A stretch of DNA of 6,533 nucleotides from Limnochordia bacterium (GTDB lineage: Bacteria; Bacillota; Limnochordia; Darwinibacteriales; SLO01), in assembly GCA_007132635.1 (NCBI GenBank), contig SLOG01000313.1:1-6533 (forward strand), written 5' to 3'. This document shows, one piece after another, positions 1-5,571 of this stretch (positions are counted from its first letter, which is position 1; each line of letters opens with the position of its first letter). The translations under genes were made by a program, and so were the position numbers. The notes beneath the pieces were generated by a model that saw only the letters and a list, made by a program, of their open reading frames with translations, ran no database searches and was not told the origin of the DNA.

Positions 1-1
1 T

Positions 2-568
2 AAGGGTAGCTGGTTTGTCCTGTTCAGTCACCCTGGAGATTTCACTCCCGTCTGTACCACAGAGTTTATCGGCTTCGAAAAGAAACGGCAGGAATTTGAG
101 GACAACGACACGAAGCTCATCGGCCTATCGGTGGACCAGGTCTTCTCGCACATCAAGTGGGTCGAGTGGATCAAGGAGAAAGCTGGAGTTGAGATTGGCT
201 TTCCCGTTATCGCCGACGAACTCGGTACCACGGCAACCACTCTGGGTATGCTGCATCCAAGCAAGGGCAGCAATACAGTGCGAAGTGTCTTCATCGTGGA
301 CGACAAAGGCGTAATCCGGATCATCCTGCACTACCCGCAGGAAATCGGACGCAGCGTTGATGAAGTACTTCGTGCAGTTAAGGCTCTCCAGGTGTCGGAT
401 AAAGAGTCAGTAGCCACGCCGGAAAACTGGCCCAATAACGGCATGCTGGACGATAAAGTGATCATCCCGCCTCCTAGCAGTGAGCAGGAAGCGAAGAAGC
501 GTCTAGCCGAAGCTGACAAGGAAGGCTACGAGTGCTTGGATTGGTGGTTCTGCTACCGTAAGCGGTAG
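2..568 (+). CDS. Peroxiredoxin, Prx6 (1-Cys/archaeal-type) family, 5'-truncated by window
   Basis: Thiol peroxidase of the AhpC/TSA fold that reduces H2O2 and organic peroxides in the cytoplasm. The frame is open from base 2 and ends at TAG 566-568, giving 188 visible residues. Family members are usually about 210-220 aa, so roughly 25-30 N-terminal residues lie outside the window. Visible residue numbers: the peroxidatic motif P11-x3-T15-x2-C18 (in HPGDFTPVCTTEF) is intact, and the partner Arg is R94 in NTVRSVFIVD. The Cys-to-Arg distance of 76 matches archaeal Prx6 as I recall it. The C-terminus (YECLDWWFCYRKR) adds C178 and C184, a C-x5-C pair like that of archaeal Prx6, so a resolving-Cys mechanism is possible. 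A GTG at 131 opens the same frame but would lose the active site, so it is not the start. The gene converges on the serine hydrolase and shares a hairpin with it. The family call is secure; the reductant is unknown. Confidence 0.94.
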   Translation, partial: KGSWFVLFSHPGDFTPVCTTEFIGFEKKRQEFEDNDTKLIGLSVDQVFSHIKWVEWIKEKAGVEIGFPVIADELGTTATTLGMLHPSKGSNTVRSVFIVDDKGVIRIILHYPQEIGRSVDEVLRAVKALQVSDKESVATPENWPNNGMLDDKVIIPPPSSEQEAKKRLAEADKEGYECLDWWFCYRKR

Positions 569-595
569 GGACCGCCGGTGCATTTAGCGGCTGTT

Positions 596-646
596 GACAG
601 CCTCAGAACACCTGGAGTCATCCGGTTGTTCTGAGGCTGTCTCTTT
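596..646 (+). terminator. Intrinsic terminator-like hairpin between convergent genes
   Basis: A perfect 15-bp inverted repeat has arms at 596-610 and 627-641. Inside it, after one mismatch (611/626), a second short stem (612-616 with 621-625, one G-T wobble) closes on a GTCA loop. The right arm is followed by TCTTTA, a short T-rich tail, so termination of the plus-strand peroxiredoxin transcript is the best reading. The hairpin starts 28 nt after the peroxiredoxin stop. It lies only 3 nt beyond the stop of the minus-strand serine hydrolase, so it may also stabilise or end that transcript, although no T-run follows on the minus strand. Confidence 0.75.
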
Positions 647-2531
647 ACGTTATTCGGAGAAAGTTCACATAGTAGAAAAAGGCAGCAATACCAGCGCTCC
701 ACAGACTCAGCACACTAAAATGAATGCGGCCCCAAATACTGTCCAAGCGGCGTACCCATGCGAAAACAGCGGTGATGACCATGGCTGTGCTGAGAAGCGC
801 TAAGACAAACGACAAAACCTGCAGCGCCTGGTACAGTCTTGCGGGTGCCTCGAAGAACATGTTGGGCAGTCCGTAGACCGGGCTCGTGTCTAACAGAGAC
901 AAGCCAAACAGCAGGGTCATGCCAAACAGCACGGCTGCGAAAAGTGATCCCAGCAGCCGGAGACGCAAAGCAGAAGAGCGCCTGCCGAGAAGGTTCTCCT
1001 TGATAAGACGCCGCAGCCAACAGATGCCTGAGATAAGAAAGGCAAGCAGTCCGCCTGCCAGGACGATGGCCAGAATGGGCAGGCTAGCGTACCAAGGCAC
1101 ACGCACCAGGGGAAACGGGCTGTTTGTGAGCAGGCGGATGGCCTGGCGGCTTTCATCAAAAACTGCTGTCATACGTGCAGAACCGTCTTGGGACACGAAA
1201 AACCCTGGTTCTGTCTGTCGATATCTCACTGGTCTTCCCATGGTAACCATGGTAAGTAGACCATCATCATCGACTCCTACGGTAGTCTGCTGGATAAGAC
1301 TTAACCAAGCCTCGGGGCCTGTGAAATTGGACCGCGCAGACATGAAGAAGCCAGAGTACTGCCTCGGATCAACTGGGAGTGGTTCTGGATTGGGAGAGTC
1401 ATCCGCAGGGAAGTATCGGTCCATAAAAGCATTAAACAGCACGGCGCGAGCCATGGCTGTATCGGCACCGTTGTAGGAAACATAGAGGCCGGTATTTTCG
1501 TCCGGAAGCAGGAAAAGGCCGGTGTGAAATTGTATGGTGTCGCCGCCGTGCAGCAGAACCCGCCGTTCGTTATAACTGCCCTCGATGTAGCCCAGGGTCA
1601 TGCCCGGCATGCGCGGGTCATGGGTGAAATGCCTCTGCTGCATATACGCAGCAGTATCCTCTTCCAGAATTCGTGCGTCTTCCGCAGCTCCCAACTGGAG
1701 CTGGCTGATCATGAATCGCGCCATATCCACAGCCGAGCTGCTTAGGCCGCCTGCAGGATAGGACTGCACAAATTCGAACTCAGCGGTCTGCGGCTCGTGG
1801 CGGTGTACAAGATAGCCGGTGGCTGCGTAGTCCTGCAGCGATTCCGGCAGTGGCTGTCGAAATGTGCTGAAGTTCATAGCCAAAGGGCCAAAAAGGTGCT
1901 CTTCTATGTAGCTCGAGAAGTCCATGCCGCTTATCTGTTCTACAATGTAAGCGGCCAGGGATGAACCATAATTCGAGTATACGGCCATGTGTCCTGTCGG
2001 GTACACTCGAGCCGGAATGTCGCGCAGATATTCACCGAGGGGACGCACCTGTTCACTTCGGTTGACGAAGACCTCCGTCAGCACGTCCTCGAAGCCTGCT
2101 GTATGCGTCATGAGATGCCGCATGGTGATAGGATCGGCTGGTGTACCATCATGGAGTGTGTCCGGCAGGGGGAAGTCCAGGTACCCGTTGACGTCGGTAT
2201 CAAGGTCGAGCTCTCCGTTTTCGACCAACTGCATAACTGCGTTCCACACAAAGAGTTTGGAGTTCGATCCTGTACGAAATAGTGTTCGCTCGGGATCGAT
2301 AGGAGTGCGGTTGACCTTGTCGGCCCAGCCGTAACCCTTAGCCAAAACAATGTCACCATCATGCACTACGGCCAGCACGATTCCAGGGGAAGTGTACTCT
2401 CCCATCTGCGCCGCGACCATCCCATCGAAGAAAGCTTCCAGGTCAGATTCTGTGAGTTCAGTACCTTGGGCACTCATGCTCAGAAATAGAAGCAATGCGA
2501 CTACAGTCACTACTTTATTCCATCGCTGCAT
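645..2531 (-). CDS. Membrane-anchored serine hydrolase, class C beta-lactamase family (CubicO/PBP-like)
   Basis: A 628-aa protein predicted to act outside the cell membrane on an unknown ester, amide or peptide. Residues 1 to about 22 form a signal peptide (MQRWNK, then VVTVVALLLFLSMS, then AQG). The penicillin-binding-fold domain spans about 25-375 and has all three catalytic motifs: S89-x-x-K92 (SNSK, nucleophile S89), Y185-S-N187 (in VYSNYG) and H328-G-G (in LLHGGD), the HxG/KTG equivalent. Residues about 385-475 form a small linker domain. Four hydrophobic helices follow at about 480-507, 524-547, 568-592 and 605-625, separated by Arg/Lys-rich turns. The ATG start is preceded by GAGGT with 8-nt spacing and opens on the signal peptide. 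The gene is divergent from the sulfatase operon and convergent with the peroxiredoxin. It need not be a true beta-lactamase: family members include D-aminopeptidases, esterases and cell-wall enzymes. Family call strong; substrate unknown. Confidence 0.93.
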   Translation of the reverse strand: MQRWNKVVTVVALLLFLSMSAQGTELTESDLEAFFDGMVAAQMGEYTSPGIVLAVVHDGDIVLAKGYGWADKVNRTPIDPERTLFRTGSNSKLFVWNAVMQLVENGELDLDTDVNGYLDFPLPDTLHDGTPADPITMRHLMTHTAGFEDVLTEVFVNRSEQVRPLGEYLRDIPARVYPTGHMAVYSNYGSSLAAYIVEQISGMDFSSYIEEHLFGPLAMNFSTFRQPLPESLQDYAATGYLVHRHEPQTAEFEFVQSYPAGGLSSSAVDMARFMISQLQLGAAEDARILEEDTAAYMQQRHFTHDPRMPGMTLGYIEGSYNERRVLLHGGDTIQFHTGLFLLPDENTGLYVSYNGADTAMARAVLFNAFMDRYFPADDSPNPEPLPVDPRQYSGFFMSARSNFTGPEAWLSLIQQTTVGVDDDGLLTMVTMGRPVRYRQTEPGFFVSQDGSARMTAVFDESRQAIRLLTNSPFPLVRVPWYASLPILAIVLAGGLLAFLISGICWLRRLIKENLLGRRSSALRLRLLGSLFAAVLFGMTLLFGLSLLDTSPVYGLPNMFFEAPARLYQALQVLSFVLALLSTAMVITAVFAWVRRLDSIWGRIHFSVLSLWSAGIAAFFYYVNFLRIT

Positions 2532-2539
2532 TTTAGATG

Positions 2540-2544
2540 ACCTC
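2540..2544 (-). promoter_or_regulatory. Ribosome binding site of the serine hydrolase
   Basis: Read on the minus strand this is GAGGT, 8 nt before the ATG at 2531-2529. It fixes the start codon of the signal-peptide-bearing protein. I could not find a convincing minus-strand promoter upstream of it. Confidence 0.65.
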
Positions 2545-2586
2545 GTTTCTTATTCCATGTCAAACTATCCATTCGAGAAATTGCTT

Positions 2587-2614
2587 TTGTTCCCTGCAGA
2601 AGGTTCGCTATAAC
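2587..2614 (+). promoter_or_regulatory. Candidate sigma-70-type promoter for the sulfatase operon
   Basis: TTGTTC at 2587-2592 and TATAAC at 2609-2614 are separated by 16 nt, a fair match to -35 and -10 boxes. It would give a leader of about 185 nt before the first sulfatase. The -10 lies inside the 16-bp palindrome at 2603-2618, an arrangement expected of a repressor operator. Inferred from sequence only; other weak matches exist in this intergenic region. Confidence 0.3.
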
Positions 2615-2618
2615 GAAC
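2603..2618. promoter_or_regulatory. 16-bp near-perfect palindrome, possible operator between divergent genes
   Basis: GTTCGCTATAACGAAC is a dyad with 7 of 8 base pairs symmetric; only 2608/2613 is mismatched. It lies in the intergenic region between the minus-strand serine hydrolase and the plus-strand sulfatases and overlaps a possible -10 box. A two-fold site of this size is typical of a dimeric helix-turn-helix regulator. No regulator gene is in the window, so the binder cannot be named. Confidence 0.4.
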
Positions 2619-2756
2619 AAAAAAGACTACGAATTAAGTGACAACTAATCAGCAATGTTTGCCGTTTGAAAGGGTATTCACTGAAAAACGCCGAAGAAGA
2701 ACACAAATCATCCGCACGCAGTACTGGAGCTCAGAATAGCTGTCAATTAGTAACGC

Positions 2757-2772
2757 GGCCCCGTTAGGGGCC
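2757..2772 (+). promoter_or_regulatory. GC-rich leader hairpin upstream of sulfatase 1
   Basis: A perfect 6-bp stem GGCCCC/GGGGCC with a GTTA tetraloop, followed by TTCTCC rather than a T-run. It lies 20 nt before the Shine-Dalgarno sequence of the first sulfatase. It could be a weak terminator, an attenuator element or an mRNA-stabilising 5' hairpin. It is too small to assign to a known riboswitch class. Confidence 0.45.
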
Positions 2773-2778
2773 TTCTCC

Positions 2779-2794
2779 TATACAGATATACAGA
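2779..2794 (+). repeat. Tandem duplication of an 8-bp unit (TATACAGA x2)
   Basis: Two perfect head-to-tail copies of TATACAGA fill the space between the leader hairpin and the Shine-Dalgarno sequence of sulfatase 1. The last GA belongs to the GAGGAGG. Slippage here would change leader geometry without changing the protein. Confidence 0.6.
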
Positions 2795-2799
2795 GGAGG
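2793..2799 (+). promoter_or_regulatory. Strong ribosome binding site that sets a TTG start
   Basis: GAGGAGG lies 9 nt upstream of TTG 2809-2811. No ATG or GTG follows in frame before the conserved NVIWITADQ strand, so this site decides the start. CTCCT at 2775-2779 could pair with AGGAG at 2794-2798 and partly mask it; this pairing is a guess. Confidence 0.75.
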
Positions 2800-2808
2800 C
2801 GGAAAGTA

Positions 2809-4134
2809 TTGTCTGCAGCAGATGCAAAATGCAACGTCATATGGATTACCGCTGATCAAATGCGCCAGCAGGCTGTCGGGTTTATGGGCGACCCCAATGT
2901 ACATACCCCAAACCTTGACCGTTTGGCAGCCGAAGGCATCGTCTTTACCGGCGCGGTAGCGGGGACGCCTCTCTGCTGCCCGTTTCGCGGTTCTATGCTA
3001 ACCAGCCGCTACCCCCACCAAGCTGTCCCGGGACATGAATACCCGCTCCCTGAAGGTATGCCTACCATCGCCGAGCCGTTTCGCGGTGCTGGATACCACA
3101 CCGCGTATTTTGGCAAGTGGCACTTGGATGGCTTCAAAGAGAAAGGCGGCCGTGCTGCGAAGCACATCATACCGAAGGATCGGCGTGGCGGCTTTGACAC
3201 GTGGATCGGGTATGAGAACAACAACAGTCAGTGGGACTGTTGGGTACACGGTGATCGCGGGAAAGGTGACGAACACTGGCGGCTCCCTGGCTATGAGACG
3301 GATGCCTTAACGGATTTACTCCTGGACTACCTGGATGAACAGGAAGACCCGTTTTTCGCGACGCTGCAGGTCCAACCACCGCACAATCCCTATGTAGCGC
3401 CTGAGGAGTGGATGGCCAATCATACGCCGGGAGCTCTGACGCTGCGTCCTAACGTTCCGAGTCACAGTGACTATGAGCTGCCTGCCCGTCGTCAGCTGGC
3501 CGGGTACTACGCAATGATCGAAAACCTGGACTGGAATATCGGCCGAATCCTGGCCAAGCTGGATGAGGTCGGCCAGGCTGACAATACACACATTCTGTTC
3601 TTCAGCGATCATGGCGATATGCTTGGAAGTCATGGGCAATTTCTCAAGACGAATCCATGGGAAGAGTCACTACGGATCCCCTTTATCATGGGTGGCGGCC
3701 GCCTGTCGTATGACCGCAGACAAGGGTATCATCCGGTGCCCATCAACCATGTGGACATTGCGCCCACGACCCTTGGCCTCTGCGGCATTCCCATACCTGA
3801 ATGGATGGAAGGCACAGACTACTCGGGGTATCGTCTGCCCGGGAATACCGTGGCGGATGAACCGGACTCCGCTTTCATCCAGCTCTGTGTACCCACCGGC
3901 CACGGCCATAGCATCGATAGACCCTGGCGCGGTGTCGTTACGCGGGACGGCTGGAAATATGTTGTCCTTGAGGGTCAACCGTGGATGCTTTTCAACCTCA
4001 GCAATGATCCTTTTGAAGAGGTCAATTTGGCGTACAATCCGCTCCATGGTGCGAAACGAGCGGAATTACAGGAGTGCCTGCGCGGCTGGCTCGAGAAGAC
4101 GGGCGATTCTTTTAGACTACCCCACATCAGTTAA
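2809..4134 (+). CDS. Sulfatase 1 (type I, formylglycine-dependent; D-Q/D-H metal site)
   Basis: A 441-aa type I sulfatase (alkaline-phosphatase superfamily) that hydrolyses a sulfate ester using formylglycine and a divalent metal. It begins at TTG behind GAGGAGG and has no signal peptide, so it is probably cytoplasmic. The first metal ligands are D16-Q17 in NVIWITADQ. The formylglycine motif is C56-C57-P58-F59-R60, fitting CxPxR, followed by GSMLTSRYPH. The GKWH motif has K103 and H105. The second metal pair is D267-H268 in SDHGDMLGSHG, and K280 lies shortly before EESLRIP (285-291). The C-terminal subdomain (about 375-430) ends with DPFEEVNL and an amphipathic helix. The D-Q/D-H ligands resemble choline sulfatase and phosphonate monoester hydrolase rather than classic arylsulfatases. 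It is first in the operon, 37 nt before sulfatase 2. Substrate unknown; a sulfated sugar is likely, and a phosphonate or phosphate diester cannot be excluded. Confidence 0.95.
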   Translation: MSAADAKCNVIWITADQMRQQAVGFMGDPNVHTPNLDRLAAEGIVFTGAVAGTPLCCPFRGSMLTSRYPHQAVPGHEYPLPEGMPTIAEPFRGAGYHTAYFGKWHLDGFKEKGGRAAKHIIPKDRRGGFDTWIGYENNNSQWDCWVHGDRGKGDEHWRLPGYETDALTDLLLDYLDEQEDPFFATLQVQPPHNPYVAPEEWMANHTPGALTLRPNVPSHSDYELPARRQLAGYYAMIENLDWNIGRILAKLDEVGQADNTHILFFSDHGDMLGSHGQFLKTNPWEESLRIPFIMGGGRLSYDRRQGYHPVPINHVDIAPTTLGLCGIPIPEWMEGTDYSGYRLPGNTVADEPDSAFIQLCVPTGHGHSIDRPWRGVVTRDGWKYVVLEGQPWMLFNLSNDPFEEVNLAYNPLHGAKRAELQECLRGWLEKTGDSFRLPHIS

Positions 4135-4159
4135 CCGCACCGTGTGCTTTACCAGAAAC

Positions 4160-4165
4160 GAGGGA
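4160..4165 (+). promoter_or_regulatory. Ribosome binding site of sulfatase 2
   Basis: GAGGGA lies 6 nt before ATG 4172. The frame is open far upstream (to 3563) inside sulfatase 1, so this site and the start of homology (KQSRPNIILINCDD) together set the true start. Confidence 0.65.
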
Positions 4166-4171
4166 CAGAGT

Positions 4172-5554
4172 ATGAAACAGTCAAGACCAAACATAATTCT
4201 TATTAACTGCGATGATTTAGGCTATGGTGATTTAGGATGTTATGGGTCTTCTGTTAACAAGACCCCAGCTGTCGATCGGCTAGCGGCAGAGGGCGTGCGC
4301 TTCACGGATTTCTATATGGGCTCACCTGTATGCTCCCCGTCTCGCGGTGCTATGCTGACCGGTTGTTATCCCCGGCGGATAGGGTTTGGCAGTTTCGCCG
4401 GCCAGTGGGTCCTGTTCCCCGGGCAAGCGCAAGGGCTGAATCCCGAGGAAACAACCATCGCCGGCCTGCTAAAACAAGCAGGGTACGCCACCATGCTGGT
4501 AGGGAAGTGGCACTGCGGTGATCAGCAGGAGTTTCTTCCCACGCGGCATGGTTTTGACCGCTACTACGGCCTGCCGTTCAGCAATGATATGGGCCGCCAA
4601 GCATCCAGGCCCGGTAGGCCGCCTCGCCGCCAGTGGCCTCCGCTGCCGCTGCTGGCTGATGAAGACGTCATCGAAGAGCAGCCGGACCAAACCTCGCTCA
4701 CGGAACGCTATGTCGAACAATGTGTCCGCTTCATGCGAGAAAAGCGCCGCCAACCGTTCTTCCTGTATTTTGCCCACATGCACGTGCACTTGCCACATTA
4801 CACCCCGGATCGTTTCCTGCGTCAATCCGAAAACGGCGCATATGGAGCCGCTGTGGAGTGCATTGACTGGGCGATGGCGGTAATTCTGGACGAATTGGAA
4901 CGCCTTGGGCTGAAAGACAACACGATCGTCATGTTCACGTCGGACAATGGATCGCGGGCTCGCGGTGAGGGCGGCAGCAACGGTCCACTGCGCGGCACCA
5001 AGGGTACGACTTGGGAAGGCGGTATGCGAGTTCCCTGTATTGTGCGGTGGCCGGGGCGGGTTCCGGCTGGTTCGATTTGCTCTGAGTTGACTTCTGCCAT
5101 GGACTTCCTCCCTACCATCGCCCATATCACCGACCAGTCTCTTCCCGACAACACCATCGATGGTCGGAATGTCATTCCGCTGTGGTTGGGCCAGGCCGAG
5201 GCAGCGTCACCTCACGGGGCTTTCTTTTACTACCACATGGATAACTTGGAGGCCGTGCGGTCGGGCCCGTGGAAGCTGCATCTCCGCAAGCAGGATGAGA
5301 TTGTCAGCGCGTTGTACAACCTCACAGACGACATGGGTGAGACCAACGATGTGCTGGCCGACCATCCCGATGTAGCGTCACGGCTGCAGAAGTTGATCGA
5401 CGCTTGTCGTACGGAACTGGGTGATGCAGCGGTTAGGGCTCCCGGCACTGGCTGTCGAGTGGTGGGTGAGGTAGCCAACCCAGTACCCCTCACGCAGTAC
5501 GATCCCGACCATCCCTATATTGTAGCGATGTACGACAAGTACGACGCGGGTTAA
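4172..5554 (+). CDS. Sulfatase 2 (arylsulfatase A-like; D-D/D-N metal site)
   Basis: A 460-aa type I sulfatase of the arylsulfatase A/GALNS-like group. The start is ATG 4172 behind GAGGGA; homology begins at once with RPNIILINCDDLGYGD. The metal ligands are D14-D15 and D258-N259 (in FTSDNGSRARGEGG). The formylglycine motif is C54-S-P-S-R58 followed by GAMLTGCYP. GKWH gives K112 and H114, the AHMHVHLPH block (201-209) supplies active-site His, and K277 lies in GTKGTTWEGGMRVP. The C-terminal domain shows AVRSGPWKLH and LYNLTDDMGE, typical of the group. No signal peptide is present, so it is probably cytoplasmic. The first 30 or so codons are noticeably AT-richer than the rest, as often seen near strong initiation sites. 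It is 37 nt after sulfatase 1, probably co-transcribed, and belongs to a different sulfatase branch, suggesting removal of sulfate from a different position of the same glycan. The exact substrate cannot be read. Confidence 0.95.
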   Translation: MKQSRPNIILINCDDLGYGDLGCYGSSVNKTPAVDRLAAEGVRFTDFYMGSPVCSPSRGAMLTGCYPRRIGFGSFAGQWVLFPGQAQGLNPEETTIAGLLKQAGYATMLVGKWHCGDQQEFLPTRHGFDRYYGLPFSNDMGRQASRPGRPPRRQWPPLPLLADEDVIEEQPDQTSLTERYVEQCVRFMREKRRQPFFLYFAHMHVHLPHYTPDRFLRQSENGAYGAAVECIDWAMAVILDELERLGLKDNTIVMFTSDNGSRARGEGGSNGPLRGTKGTTWEGGMRVPCIVRWPGRVPAGSICSELTSAMDFLPTIAHITDQSLPDNTIDGRNVIPLWLGQAEAASPHGAFFYYHMDNLEAVRSGPWKLHLRKQDEIVSALYNLTDDMGETNDVLADHPDVASRLQKLIDACRTELGDAAVRAPGTGCRVVGEVANPVPLTQYDPDHPYIVAMYDKYDAG

Positions 5555-5560
5555 CCAGAA

Positions 5561-5567
5561 AAGGAGG
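5561..5567 (+). promoter_or_regulatory. Orphan strong ribosome binding site before the third sulfatase
   Basis: AAGGAGG begins 6 nt after the TAA of sulfatase 2. At normal spacing the only start-like codon is CTG 5573-5575, which is one frame away from the sulfatase reading frame. In frame, the nearby codons are ACT, GCC, AGG, CGG and TAC. The site therefore looks like that of a once-functional gene. Confidence 0.55.
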
Positions 5568-5571
5568 CGAG

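Noticed and set aside
886..1476. 196-aa plus-strand open frame inside the serine hydrolase gene
   Set aside because: Antisense to a conserved gene, with a low-complexity Arg/Ser-rich translation and no family resemblance.
3563..4171. N-terminal extension of sulfatase 2 back into sulfatase 1
   Set aside because: This is only the open reading phase upstream of the true start. It overlaps conserved sulfatase 1 codons in another frame, while ATG 4172 has its own ribosome binding site and starts directly at homology.
4469..5125. 218-aa minus-strand open frame inside sulfatase 2
   Set aside because: It lies wholly antisense to a strongly conserved sulfatase, has no recognisable motif and no ribosome binding site that I can see. 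It is a shadow of GC-rich coding sequence.
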